Assembly (NCBI RefSeq): GCF_029168945.1
Contig: NC_083610.1
Location: 51,539,429 to 51,603,428 of the forward strand
DNA length: 64,000 bases
Origin: Cannabis sativa
Taxonomy: Eukaryota > Streptophyta > Magnoliopsida > Rosales > Cannabaceae
Direction of reading: 5' to 3'
The number at the start of each line of letters is the position of its first letter. The first letter of the stretch is position 1. Under the pieces are notes generated by a model that saw only the letters and a list, made by a program, of their open reading frames with translations, was not told where the DNA came from and did not search any database. Shown piece by piece: positions 36,933 through 49,456 of the stretch. The position numbers were made by a program, and so were the translations under genes.

Positions 36933-39685
36933 TGTTTTCGAGTGAATTTCGCAACACCAATTTTATATGATATTATTAATAGTAGAAAGAAATCTATATG
37001 AAGAACAAGTGCGAGTATTCAACCTAGAGTGGCGAGTACTCAAACTGGGAATGAGAAATGATTAACAGAAAGCTGGAAATAAAAATGAGACAAAGAATTA
37101 TAGTGGTTCAGTCAGATCACGGTCTGCTTAGTTCACTGTAGCAAGAGTTTTGTAGGTGCCATTTCACGGTGGATCACCCCTTTATATACAAAGTAGGTGT
37201 CCGATCAGTTATACAAGGATTACATTCATTGTCAATTCGTTTTTACACATTGAATTACAATAATTAAACTAAACAACGTTAACATTAATAAATGAACGGC
37301 AGTTACTAAGTTCATCAACGTATGCGTCTTCCAAATCTGCGAGTTGACTATTCACGTTCCGATGTTAAACTCGCAGGTTTATCATTATGTTTAGGATGTC
37401 TGCGTCCTTAGATAGTCGCCTTTTGTGGACATCGCATGATGAGCTGATAGAACCTAGATATGCGAGTCTATATTGGTTTATCAAGACTGCAGGGTTCTTA
37501 GGTCCAACTCGCATTTACAGAAAGTCGGTCTTCTAGTTTATACACGGACATGGGGAGGATAATCGCACATAATTCGATATATGCGAGCTACTCTCTTGTC
37601 TCGAATGAGATCAGACTTTGGTCTGTTGGGTTTTATGCCCTAAATAAAACTCTTTACAATCTGATTAGTTATCAATATAAGAAATTTGAAGTGATTGATG
37701 TTTGCATGAATTTTACATGCTAATGGTTTAATATGTTTATTACATTCACACACACAAAATCAGTTAAATCCAAATCATATGTTTATTCACAATTACAGTA
37801 TCTTCAACACAGTGGAATGTGATTGTGATCATATGAATTAAAAGACTTGGTCCCTGTTTCATCAGTGTTATTGGATTTACACTAATGTGATAATCAGCGA
37901 TGATGTGTAGTGACACTTGGAGTAAGTGTTATGTTCTTTTCAGGACATTAGTAAAGTATACTAGTTTCGAATGTATGGAGTATACATTGGACTGGACCGA
38001 TATTGCAACTAAGTTAAGATATTACAAACTTACCGTTATATATATCTTTCCAAGTCAATATCAGTAGTTGATCTTAAGATTAAAAGAATCTAAATCCTGA
38101 TATGCTTAGGCTCAACTCAGGAGTGCTATTCATGTTCTTTGATTTATTAGTTAAGCCTACTTTTAGGTCAGGGTGATACGTATATTTTGGGAACATGATA
38201 GTATGATTGAGTGGGAGTGCTAAACATAAATATGGAATCTATAGCTTCTACTGGTGTATAGAGGTCAAGTGATGATTCCCTTCGAGCTTAGCAAATAGAA
38301 GTAAATGGATGAGCTCTTGTTTAATTGACTAATTATTAGATCACTAAACACCATTTACAGGTAGCTAAGTATTTTAAGGGGCAAAATACATTGAGGGGTG
38401 AGAACGGTAAAGAAATCCCATCTCGATGTAGATCATCTATATAGAGGATCTTTAAATCACAATAAGATTATAACAATGGTTAAATGAGATAGCATATTGA
38501 TATCGTGGAACATATAATATGCTCTATATAAGTTTGAGAGTGCAATTCTAAGTTCTAAGAGTGGATTCAACGAAGAATTAATAAGTAGGAATTTACTTGG
38601 TAAATTTGGTTCACTTATTGGAAGCTCAGCATATAGATCCATGGTCCCCATTCTAGTTGAGAACATTCTGCTTGTAAGACTCATTAATTGATTCGTGATT
38701 GATCAATTATAATTTTAAAGTTAGAACTATGTCTAATTTTATGAATTTTCACTAAACAGGGGTGAAATTGTAAAGAAAAGAGATTCTAGGTTTATTTATT
38801 TATTAATGGACTTTATTTGTCTAGTTAATAATTAAATTAAATGACAATATTATTTAATAATCTATTTTAGTTATTAAATAATTAGTTTTGGCATTTAAAT
38901 GGTTAGAATTAGAAAATTGGCGTTTTTGAGAAAATAGAAATAAAATTTGTGAAAACTGCAAAATCAAGTGGGCCCATAAACTACACCATGGCCGGCCACT
39001 TGTTTGACTTTTTCAAATTGATATTTTCATTATTTTAATGCCAAAAAATTCCTAACCTAAACCTAGTAGTTTCCTATAAATAGAAAGTGATGGCTCAGTC
39101 AAATCACATGCTTTCATTAGTTATCTGACAGAAATTTCTCTCTTTAGAAAAACTGAGCCTTCCCTATTCTCTTCTATTGGCCAAAACCCCTTCTCTATTT
39201 TCCTCTTCTATATTTCGTGACCCTAGTGAAAGAGTGAGTGCCCACACACAGCAAGCAGTAACTCAATCATAGATTGGAAGACTGTGAAGGATCAAACTCA
39301 AAGAAGAAGGACATTCGGGCTCAGATCTTGATTATACTCTGCGACAGAAAGGATACAAGGGTTAGAGATCTGAGTGGAAGGAGACATTAATTCCGTTGCA
39401 TCAATGTAAGGTTTTCTTAACTTTATATGTGTTTAATTTATCGTTTTAGAAAGTTCATATTTAGGGTGTTAATCAACATACTTGTGAGTAGATCTAAGAT
39501 CCTGGTAAAATAATTTCCAACATGGTCATGCTCGCTGCTTCTCGCTGATTCTATCTTAAGCGAGGTTTAAAACTTTGAGGAGTCCCTCATGGACATCTCA
39601 GCTTTCATTGGAAATCTGAGTATACGTGTCCTCTAAATAGGGGTCTGGTCTCGAGTTTCTAGGTGAGAGAAATCTCACTATAACA
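36933..39685 (-). repeat. 5' LTR of element A, split by solo LTR I
   Basis: The pieces 36933-37623 and 39528-39685 together make 849 bp and match 26120-26968 closely; the TATA-like box is near 37187-37199. The split is the insertion of a Copia LTR with a 5-bp duplication. That insertion is therefore younger than element A. Confidence 0.93.
37624..39522 (+). mobile_element. Solo Copia LTR I
   Basis: TGTTGGGTTTTATGCCC...AATTTCCAACA, 1899 bp, flanked by a perfect duplication TGGTC (37619-37623 and 39523-39527). The empty site is visible in the partner LTR of element A near 26810. The TATA-like box is at 39074-39083. It is closest to the LTRs of element G. A solo LTR with matching duplications is what remains after recombination between the two LTRs of one inserted element. 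Confidence 0.97.
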
Positions 39686-41960
39686 GATTTTGCATCCGCT
39701 CAGTCGCCTAGGGGGAAGTTAGCTGTTTGCCACCTGAACATGTATTAAAAGACGAGGGCTGAGAGACTAGTTAGCCTTCCAAGATTGTGGTTTGGAGCAT
39801 CGAACACATAATGGTAGGAGTAGGTGTCCCCCTCAAAGATTATTTCAAAGAGTTTTGCAACTACCTCGGTATTACACCCTTTTAACTTGCTACAAATTCT
39901 TACAAGATTCTCGCCTGTTTGAAACCCCTTTATCACATTTTGATGTGGGAGTGTTGAACACCCCTTTATATTTTATAGATCTACTTTGTGAAGGTCTGTC
40001 CTATGGTGTAGGAGGCTTTTATTACCTTGGGACCCATATTAATGATTGCAGGATCATTGTGAGGCTGTCCAACAAAAAAAAAATTCAAAGATGACTTCTT
40101 TTGGACCACTAGAATATACACAATCAACACTACCAGATTCAAAATTTTAAGGAAGTACTAGTTTCTCTCAAAATATTTGTTTTGAGTTATTAATTTTGAC
40201 ACTTAATTGACTCTGTTTTTTGTTATATGTTTAGCAATCACTAAGAGACCCATCCCAGCTCCAGAAATCAAAGAGAGGCATGAGATCTTGGTAAACTTTT
40301 CCTATAGTTTACGAGCTGCGAACTTCTTAATGCATGACATTAACTTGAAGGCATGAGCCCTTCTAGGCAAGGGCCAAAGTATAAATGACTTTAAATCTCC
40401 CATGTTTTTAACATGGCAATAGGTTCCAATGCCTGAGGATGAAGAGGATCGTGACTACATCGCTCTCATCCATTATTTTAAAAATGTAACCACTCAGGAG
40501 GCCACCCAAACTGATGATGGGGCTCCCTGAGGTAATAATTCCTGCGTTTATCGATTGTCTCCTACCGTCCGTATGGCTGATAGAACAACTTTAGTTCAAT
40601 TTAAAGATAACCAATATAATTTCTTCATCTAGAACTGCATTGACTTAATTGCCAATAATTGTGATAGTTGGTATCCTAGACATCATGTCCAATTAAGTTA
40701 TAATAGCTCGTACTACGTGATCACTAAAAATTATGGAACTAACTTCAATAGGGCTGCTAGTTTAGATTGGGATCTATCTCAACTTAACCCCTTTGACCTA
40801 TTCATGATCACTAGCTCTAGGGAGTTTAGTAGTTATTATAGCAGTTCTTCCTCATTTGAAACTTATGGTAATGATCTGAGTGGGAGTTTTAGCCTCGCCA
40901 CCTTTGTATTCTTATTTTACATCGACTTTAATTTCTTATTTTCTGTCTCGCAAATACGTACAGTTTAAAAGATCTCTTCTTCATTCCATCTTGCCCTGTT
41001 AAGAGAGGTAAGAAGAGGTCTGCTCTTGTCGAAGTCACTTCAGAGTCAAACCCAAAAGTTTTGAAGAAAACCAAAAAGGCAGCAAATAAGAAGTATACTT
41101 TGATTGGAATAACCATCAACCCAGGAACAACCATTTCAGTAACTTCTAATGTGTCAGCATGTTTGAGCACTAGTGGACAACTATAAGGGTATGTCCATCA
41201 GGTTAAATTCTCTGGGTCTCAACTCGAGATGGCCCTCTTTGAGCCTTCCTTCCCCTACCTACATATTTAGGTGTCGAGGGTTCTCAAGCATGCTTGTTAT
41301 ATGCTACACAAAGTTGGCATCAGTTTAAGACTTTCCAACATGAGAAATAGGATCCAATCAACAAAGGTGATTATTAAAGCCTTATGACAAGGATCGTTGA
41401 CCACATGCAAGCGGTTAGTTCCAACTTCCTCCATAATATTTTTTTTCTTTTTTATTTACATTCTAATATCTTCCTCTGACCTCGTTCTATGCAGACATCC
41501 TTCTTATCCTTATGGCTCAACAAAGAGGTATACAAAGTATCAACCAACTTAGCACAGATCTTCGCAATTCTAGCGACCAACTCGAGCTTTCGACTAAGCA
41601 ATAGAATGATGCCAAATTAGAGATCTCTCGGTAGAAAACAAATGTTGAAAACTTGGAGAAATCTAAGAAGGCATTGAAAGTTGAAAATAAAGCCTTAAAA
41701 ACAAAGAATGAGAGGTTGACGAAGCTAATCGACTGGCCTAGGAGAACCTTACAGAAGCCAACAAGAAGGTTGAAGAGGCCAAGTTATACACCAAATAGAA
41801 AGTCAATTTAATGGCCAATCGTTCTATCTACAAGGATTGGATAACAAATCCCAAGATGGTTTTGAGCTTTTTAGGTACTGTAGCCGATGAGATGTGGGCT
41901 TATTAGGATGAAGTTGGCAACGCTGAGGAAGGCGTGGTCAAAGAAAAAGAAGAAGAGGAT
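39686..41960 (+). pseudogene. Main part of element B antisense ORF
   Basis: The frame that began at 25973 resumes at 39691. It carries the stops TAG (39709), TGA, TAG and TAA, and the domain phrase VGVGVPLKDYFKEFCNYLGI, followed by LATNSYKIL, the same pattern as in element A. A later stretch (40235-40540) matches the exon 2 position of A, after a possible acceptor ATGTTTAG near 40230. From about 40970 there is a basic patch (RGKKRSALV), then broken coiled-coil text (41570-41830) with an acidic tail (EEDPS) near 41955. Frameshifts and stops make it non-functional. It is the downstream half of the gene into which element A jumped. Confidence 0.7.
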
Positions 41961-42955
41961 CCCTCTTAGTCTCCAACGATGTAGACTTAGTTATTATTAT
42001 TTATAACTTCTAAACAATGGCCATTTGACAGAGACAATGTTTTACCCCTTGTGGCATTTATTATGTAATTTAATTTTTTTATTTGCTTTGTTTGATGGCC
42101 AGTATTGCTTTAATTACATTTCATGATGCCATTTTACCCTGCTTTGTTTGAGTTACGAATATTTTGAATTGCATTTTTGCTCACAAGTAAATAAAACACT
42201 TTTCTCAACTTGAGTTAGGGCGTATTACGAACATAAATGTCCTTACATAATTAAATGTTTTTAAACACTTTTTGATCGCCTATGTATGGGCAGTTTGCAT
42301 TCTGCTACTTTATTTATGCGTGAGCAGTTAGTATTCTGTCATATAAGTTATCTGCGAGCAGTTATTTTTCTGTCACAACACTTTTTAAGAGCAAACATTA
42401 AATATTTTGAACAGTATTAAAAACTGCTCTAAATATTCCTTGATTGTTTGTATGAACAGTTAATCCTCTATTCACACTTTAGCTTGCGTACTGTTTATCA
42501 AGGCACACTAGGGTATCTCGTTTATAATACATGATAAAATATGCGAGCTTTAATTTATTCAGATCACACTTAGCTTTATGTTGTTTACAAGACTTAGGAG
42601 TCTTCTGACAACTACTACTTTCATATTTGCTTTAAGAAAGGCTCCAAAGTATTTGACTTTATGCTGTTTTGGACCATCTTATAATCAAACACTTTCTTTT
42701 TGCAAATTTTTAATTTATTTTCTAGGCATTAAAATTTAGTAAGCCTAGTTTTATTAACATATACCTCTCGGTAAAACTCAGTTATTGTGTATTTATATAA
42801 CCTCAAGTAATTTTAAAGAGACAAAGACTTTATGATTACTTGATAAAACCAAGTTATTGTATATGAAAATAAAGATTTTTTTTACAAAAATAAACTTAAT
42901 ACAACAGAATACACTACTGGTAATATGGCCTTAGATGTTCGTTGTTCCAATAGTT
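41961..42955. other. Spacer between antisense gene and integrase of element B
   Basis: About 1 kb, AT-rich, with several loosely repeated phrases around 42280-42480 (such as GAGCAGTTA, GAACAGTTA). No domain. It corresponds to the 411-bp convergent gap of element A but is longer. Confidence 0.5.
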
Positions 42956-44277
42956 TTTTATTAGCGAGCCATTGAGCCATGCTTACTTATAAACTCATGT
43001 TCCAACAATAGCTTCAATGATATATGAGCCTTCCCAGTTCCAGTTAAATACTCTTGCTGCTAGATCTCGCGTATTGGAAAACACACATCTTAACACCAAA
43101 TCACCAACCTTGAATAGTCTTTTTTGAACTCTTTTATTACAATATCTTGTGATGCAATGTTGATAAGTAACATTTCTAATTTGCAACTAATTGTGCTTTT
43201 CTTCGAGTGGATCCAAGGGCATATTGAGAAGTTCTTGATTTTATGCTTGATCATAGAATTCACACATGTGAGTCGCAATGTTCACTTCCACTAGGAACAT
43301 TGCCTCTGAGCCAAATGCCAATAATAATGGAGTACATCCCGTCAATGTTATTTCTATTGTTCTATGGGCCTAGAGAACCTGTGGTAGCTCGTTAACCCAT
43401 CTTCATTTAGATATGTCTAACTTATTTTTTATAGTGTCCTTTAAGCTTTTATTAATAGCCTCAACTTGTCCATTGGCCTGTGGTCTTGACACTGATGAGA
43501 AGCTTTTAATGATTTTATTCCTTTCACAAAACTCAGTGAATAAATCTCCATCAAACTGAGTACCGTTATTGGACACTATTTTAATGGGAATGCCAAACCT
43601 AAAAGTAATGTTCTTAATTGCAAAATCAAGGACTATTTTGGCATATGATGGACACTAAAGGTTCAAATTCTGTCCACTTTGTAAGGAAGTCGATTGCAAC
43701 TACTGCATATTTTGCACCGCCTCTCCCTATCTATAAGGATCTAATCAGATTAATTGCCCATATCATAAATGGGTATGGCGAGGTCATCATTCTTAGTTCG
43801 GTAGGGGGTATCCTTAGTATATACGAGAATCGTTGGCACTTGTCACACTTTTTAACAAATTCACGTGTGTCCTTGTTGATGGTTGGCCAATAATATCCCT
43901 GACATAGTACTTTCTTAGATAAACTTTGCCATCCTGCATGGTATCCGCAGAAGCGTTCATGAATTTCTCTGATAATTTCATTAGCCTTTGTAGGGAGCAG
44001 ACATCGTAGTAGATGCATACAATGTCCTCTTCTTTACGATTTTGCATCAACTATTGTGTACCTCGGGAATATGTATAGGAGTATTTGTGCCTCAGTTTTG
44101 TTCGCTTGAAGTTCTCCATCTACCAAGTATTTTACAATACGGGTTATCCATGTAGGGCTCGCATCTATCATCTCTATCTCTTGCATTTCATTTTTGCATA
44201 TACTTGGGTCGCTCAACACCTCCACTGAAACTAAGTTTAATTTATCCATATCAAAGTGTGATGCCAATTAGGGAAGG
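42956..44277 (-). pseudogene. Integrase of element B (with end of the RNase H linker)
   Basis: The - strand shows the linker after the archaeal RNase H (44267-44034), the zinc finger H..H..C..C (ERFCGYHAGWQ, CDKCQRF) at 44018-43731, the catalytic core near 43700-43380 and the C-terminal part with GDLVLR...NWEGSYIIEAIVG (43186-42995). In the core the second catalytic Asp is replaced by Asn (VSNNGTQFD near 43560-43590), while the Glu context (GQVEAIN) is kept. Frames shift several times. The right end is the exact insertion point of element C. Confidence 0.8.
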
Positions 44278-45808
44278 TGTAAAGCCCGCTTAGTTAATTT
44301 GGAAATTATCAGTTGTTTATGATTAATCATGAAATTATTTATAGCTATTTAAATAATTTATTGTACTGTTATTATGTTATTCAGTAGCTTGCATATTCGC
44401 GTATTTCCTGTCCGGTATTTTGGAACTCGGCGTTTGGCTCAGTAGAAATCACAACTTAGTATGTTAGTAGTTTGGGGACGGGTTTTAGACATTGGGAATG
44501 TCGGGAATGGCCGAGAATTTAGAATGTCCCAAAAATACCCCTTTAGTGATTTTTATGTGATTTTAGAATGGAGGGGCAAAATGGTCTTTTTGCCCCAATG
44601 ACTTTTTGTCTTTTAGTGACTTGTTTATTTGAAAAATAAATGTTATTTGTTTATTTTATTGGCTGAAGTAAATGAGATAAGTGGCTTTAGTTTATTTTCC
44701 AATTTTTACAAATTATGCTAAGTGTAGAAAAGAAAGAAAATTTCAAAAGAAACTCTCTCAAGCCCCTCTCTTTTCAGCCATCTTTGAGCACCAAGGAGGA
44801 GGATTTTTTCTTGGTGATTCAAGTCTTTCTTGTGTAGATTTTGTGATCCTTAGTTGCTTGTAAGTGGTTCTCAACCTTTCTTTGTGTTCTTGATGTTTTT
44901 AATGTGAAAATGGTAGGTTGCATGTTAGATTGTATGGCTGTTTGTTGTTGTGCTTAATTATTGTTTGCACTAGCTTAATTAGGTTTTAAATGGATGGATT
45001 ATATAGGTTTTAATCCATGCTAGTGGTGTTGTTTAAAGCTTTGAATTTCCTATGCAAAATATGTGATTTTTGAGAGAAAATGTTATATTTTGTTGCTGTG
45101 TTGTTGAGGATGTTTGCTTGAGTTTCCAGAGGTTATTTTGAGCTTGATTATGTAGAATTAAGTTGGTTTGATTGCATGTTTAGGTGTTTTTGCTCAAGTT
45201 TGAGTTTAGAACTCAAGCTTGAGCTCCAATGGCATTTTTCATGTTTGAGGTTTTCGGTGGTTTTGATGCCTTGGATTTATTCTAGTGGATAGTTTAGAAA
45301 GTCTGGAAAGTTTGGGACCAATTGGGGTTGAATTGGTCGAGTTATGAGAATTTTAGTTGGCTCGCTCGCGAGGAACCCATCGGTTGTGCATCCGGGACGT
45401 CGGATGAGGGTTCGCACTAACCGAATTCGGGTTGGGCAACCGGTCCGCTTGGGGAATTTTTCCGAACCCTAGTTTTCCTCGTTTTTAGGTTTTTAGGGGT
45501 ATTGCCAATGCTTTTTATCGATAGGGAAACTTTTAGTTCCTAGTTTTAGTCCCCGGAAGTGATTTAGCGTGTCACTTATAAGCGTTGTGATTTTTATGGT
45601 TTAGGAGCCGCAATCCGCCGCTCGCCCCGGTCCAAAGTTGACGGCAAGACACCTGAAATCGGAATCCAGGTAAGATTAGTAAGCAAAATTTAATCAAAAA
45701 GCAAAATTTTAATTAATCACGTTTTTCCATAAACCTCGTTGATTAGCAACGAGCTGCACAGTACGTTTAAAAATCACGTAATACGCCTAAGGTAGTTAGG
45801 GTGTTACA
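44278..45808 (+). repeat. 5' LTR of element C, shortened
   Basis: 1531 bp against 2209 bp in the 3' LTR. About 670 bp matching roughly 52160-52830 of the partner are absent, with the break after AAGATTAGT. As both LTRs are copied from one template, the loss happened after insertion. An open frame at 44681-44863 lies in the leader part and also occurs in the 3' LTR; it is not a gene. Confidence 0.93.
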
Positions 45809-45811
45809 ATT

Positions 45812-45824
45812 TGGTATCGTAGCC
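45812..45824 (+). promoter_or_regulatory. Primer binding site of element C
   Basis: TGGTATCGTAGCC, three bases after the LTR end, resembles the initiator tRNA-Met site TGGTATCAGAGCC with changes at the CAG position. Confidence 0.75.
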
Positions 45825-46054
45825 GCTGTGTTGTCTTCCGAAGATCGTCACGACATGTACAATCATCATCGCCAGCTAGAATTTCTGCCTACTCGGTTCG
45901 GTAAGCCTTTATTGCTTTAGTAGTTTATTTTATTCGCATGAAAAAGAAAAGCTGTTAGGAAGCATGTTAGTAGAACGATAGTAGAATAGGCGCATGTTTC
46001 GTTTCTAATTTCCAAATTAAGCGGCATTAGTAAGCTCGCCGAATACGACCCGAT

Positions 46055-47377
46055 ATGCCAACTCTTGGTTCTCGCGTGCGTTCTAATCGGATGGACGCCG
46101 GGCGGGACTACCAGAGTCGTGGCAACTCCGCAGGTCGAATCCCGTGGACGGGGAGCCCGGTTCCCCACCGCTGCCGGGGGCCGAGGTAGAGGTCCCCGAG
46201 GCGTGCTCGTGGCCGGGGTGATGAGAACCCGCCACGAGCTGCCCAGCTCCCCGGCCGATCGTGGAGCCCCCGAATGGGAGTTGCGGTTTGCGGAGATGCA
46301 AGCCCGGATCGAAGAGCAAGACCTCGAGATTCGTAGGTTGAGACGAGCAGGTGCTCCAGCCTCGTGCTCGTAGCCTCGCGTGGCACTCGCCTCGCCGCCC
46401 GTGCCGAGATAGTGGTGGCAGCCCATAGATTGGAACCATTGTATGAGCGGCTCGGAAGGCACCTCCGGTATTCCCGGGAGGTCCGTACGTGATGAAAGCC
46501 GAGCAATGGGCCGACGGTGATTACCGTAATCCCGAATTTCATGGGTGTCACCAGCCAACGACGCAGTGGTGTGCGCCACGTTCTGGGCCCAGAGGACGCC
46601 CCGGGTATGGTGGGACATGGTGTCTCGTATTCATGATGTCACCACCATGACCCGGGGAAAGGTTTCGGGAACTCTTTAATGCGAAATACTATAATGAGGC
46701 GGCCGAAGCGCCAAGAGGAAAGAGTTCGTTCACCCGACCCAACGGGAGAACATGAGCGTCACCGAGTATACTACTCGCCTGGCCGTTGGCGAGGTTAGCC
46801 TCGGGAATTGTGCCGACCGACTTCCCGCAAGAAGGAGAAATATCTGGACGGGTTGAATCCCAAGATCAGGCATGACCTGATGATCACCACAGACGACAGC
46901 ACCACCTATGCTCAGATGGTGGAGAAGGCACTGCGAGCTAAGGGTGCAGTGGGGTGCATGTCAGAATCAGCGAGTACTCCGGTTAGTGGCGGGGCTCCTA
47001 CCCCTCCTGCATCAGGCTATAGCAGGGGGAGTAGTGGTTCGGCCATTGATCAGAGGAAGAGGGCACCCACTCGTGTTCCGGCGGCTCGAGTCGAACAAGA
47101 GGTTCGGGGGAACCGGAACGGTAGGAGTCGTCCTGGTGGTAATGAGACCCGATTCTCCTATCCCGAGTGCCCTAGCTGCAAGAGGCACCATCGGGGCGAG
47201 TGCAAAGGTGAGGGATGCTTTCATTGTGGCATGCCCGGACACTTCAAAAGGGAATGCCCCCAGCTCCGACCAGAGGCACCGAGAGCTCCAGCGATACCCA
47301 CTCCACCGGGGTGTTCGCTATCACGCAGCCGATGCGGTATGCCACCCCATCGCCTGTTACAGTCGCCTTTTTATTAA
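46055..47377 (+). pseudogene. gag of element C
   Basis: A likely start is the ATG at 46055. The N-terminal part includes a coiled-coil helix (FAEMQARIEEQDLEIRRLRR, near 46280-46350), typical of Tekay gag. The capsid middle (46380-46850) is readable only in pieces. From 46808 an open frame contains the capsid end (KYLDGLNPKIRHDLM), a Gly/Ser/Pro linker and one CCHC zinc knuckle (CFHCGMPGHFKRECP at about 47218-47262). G+C is high compared with the surrounding AT-rich DNA. Frameshifts prevent a full protein. Confidence 0.8.
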
Positions 47378-47389
47378 CAACTCGCTATA

Positions 47390-48620
47390 TTCGCGTCGTT
47401 TGATTCGGGGCTACACATTCTTATGTAGCGGCCGTGGTCTTTAGTAAGTCAGACCCTTTGATAGATATGAATCAGGGTTTGGAACCCTGTTACCTGGCGG
47501 AGAATTGGTTATCTCCAATAGGTGGATTAGGTCTATGCCGATCAGGATAGATGGTAGAGAGTTAAGCGCTGATCTGATAGAGATGAGCTTAGTCGAATTT
47601 GATATTATCTTAGGAATGGATTTCCTATCTAAGTATTCGGCGAGCATTGACTGTAAAAGGAAGATGGTGGTCTTCCAACCGGAAAGTGAAGAACCGTTTG
47701 TATTTGTGGGTTCGGCCTTGGATCTCGGATCCGGTGATCTCGGCTATGTCAGCGAGAGAATTGTTGCACGGTGGGTGCTTAGGGTTTTTGGCCGTGGTGG
47801 TGGACACCACTCGGCCAGACACCATTCGGCCAGAGGATATCAGAGTGGTTCGGGAATTTTTGGACGTTTTTCCCGAAGAACTTCCAGGGTTACCACCTCG
47901 GCGTGAGATTGATTTCGTGATTGACTTGGCACTGTGGGTGGATCCGGCTTCAAAGCCCCGTATAGGATGGCTCCACGAACTTAAGGAATTAAAGATTCAG
48001 CTCCAAGGGTTGCTTGACATAGGGTTCATTCGGCCCGGTGTGTCACTCGGGGAGCCCCGTTTTGTTCGTCAAGAAGAAGGATGGATCTATGAGGATGTGC
48101 ATCGACTACGAGAGTTGAACAAGCCGACGCGTGAAGAATAAATATCCATTACCTAGGATCGATGACTTGTTCGATCACTTCGTGGAAGACGGTCTTTTCT
48201 AAGATTGATCTCCGTTCGGGTTATCATCGCCTGAGAATCCGAGAGGAGGACATTCCGAAGACGGCTTTCCGCACTAGGTATGGACATTACGAGTTTCGGT
48301 TATGTCATTCGGACTAACCAATGCTCCCCGCAAGATTCATGGACCCGATGAACAGTATTCAAGGATTTCCTCGATATCTGTGTGATTGTGTTTATCGACG
48401 ACATCCTCGTGTACTCTCAATCAGAAGAGGAGCACGAGTTACATCTTCAGATGATACTGCAACGACTTCGAGAACATAAGCTTTACGCCAAGTTCAAGAA
48501 ATGTGAGTTCTGGTTATCTCAGGTGTCCTTCCTAGGGCACATTGTGAGTAAAGATGGGATCAAGGTGGATCCCGGGAAGATTGAATCCGTCAGGGATTGG
48601 CCGAGACCGAAGACAGTGAC
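47390..48620 (+). pseudogene. Protease and reverse transcriptase of element C
   Basis: The protease active site (FDSG near 47400) is directly followed by a one-base frameshift; the second half (LVEFDIILGMDFLSKY) is in the frame 47505-47906. RT begins near 47830 (REFLDVFPEELPGLPP) and reads as KIDLRSGYH (near 48205) and FIDDILVYSQSEEEHELHL (48391 on), the catalytic block. Frames change near 47800, 48140, 48290-48360 and 48620; a TAG at 48622 follows the RT end. Conserved Gypsy RT spacing is otherwise kept. Confidence 0.85.
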
Positions 48621-49456
48621 GTAGATCGAAGCTTCTTGGGATTAGCTGGGTACTACCGTAGGTTCGTGGAGGGGTTCTCCAAAATTTCAATGCCCCTAAC
48701 CGAGCTTACAAAGAAGAATCAGCGATTTATCTGGTCAGATAAATGTGAAGCTAGCTTTCAGGAGTTGAAACAGAGATTGATTACTGCTCCGGTGTTAGCT
48801 TTTTCTGACAAGGAGAAGTTCGTAGTCTATCAGGACGCATCCAAACAGGTTTGGGGTGCGTATTGATGCAAGCCGATCGGGTTATCGCTTATGCCTCCCG
48901 TCAGTTAAAGGATTATGAACAGCGATACCCGACTCATGATTTAGAATTGGCCGCAGTGGTTTTTGCACTGAAGATTTGGCGGCATTACCTTTATGGGGAG
49001 AAGTGCGAGATCTATACCGACCATAAAAGTCTCAAGTATTTCTTTACTCAGAAAGATTTGAATATGAGACAAAGGCGTTGGCTGGAATTAGTGAAGGATT
49101 ACGATTGCGAGATCCTCTATCATCCCGGAAAAGCCAATGTAGTGGTTGATGCCCTGAGTAGAAAGGGTCCCGGGCAAGTAACTAGCATGGTTCAGATCTC
49201 ACCTCAGCTAGCAGAGGATATGGTTAGATCCAGCATTGAGTTTGTGGTAGGTCAGCTTCACAACTTGACGCTGCAATCTGATCTATTAGAAAGAATAAAA
49301 GTCGCTCAGATGACAGATCCGAAGTTAGTGAAGATCCGAGATGAGGTATTGGCTGGTCAAGCCAAAGACTTTTCGATGTCAGATAGTGGGATGCTTTTGT
49401 ATAAAGCCAGGGTTTGTGTTCCGAACAAAGGTGGAATCGAGAAACGAGATCTTTGA
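48621..49456 (+). pseudogene. RNase H and linker of element C
   Basis: The RT thumb/connection (FLGLAGYYRRFVEGFSKISM, 48635 on) leads to RNase H with [10 protein letters not shown], then a frameshift near 48850, [20 protein letters not shown] and the catalytic TDHKSLKYF (near 49015), ending in the [15 protein letters not shown] motif. The frame 48851-49456 is the longest intact one in this element. It is Gypsy-type RNase H; no archaeal-type second RNase H is present, in contrast to A and B. Confidence 0.88.

Larger units (their letters stand above)
26120..39685 (-). mobile_element. Tat-lineage Ty3/Gypsy element A, complete with extra antisense gene
   Basis: LTRs of 849 bp lie at 26120-26968 and 36933-39685 (the latter split by solo LTR I; its two pieces also add up to 849 bp). 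Flanking pentamers GATGT (26115-26119) and GATTT (39686-39690) look like a target duplication with one mismatch. Without LTR I the element is about 11.7 kb. On the - strand come PBS, gag-protease, RT, RNase H, a second archaeal-type RNase H and integrase; on the + strand, converging on integrase, a spliced extra gene. Dual RNase H and an extra antisense ORF are hallmarks of the Tat lineage. LTR identity, judged by eye, is about 97%. Confidence 0.92.

Noticed and set aside
44681..44863. 60-codon frame present in both LTRs of C as a possible conserved peptide
   Set aside because: Its presence twice is explained by LTR duplication; there is no domain and no initiation context that stands out.
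46065..46618. Several long GC-rich frames on both strands in gag of C
   Set aside because: High G+C lowers stop frequency; only the + strand frame shows gag features, so the others are shadows.
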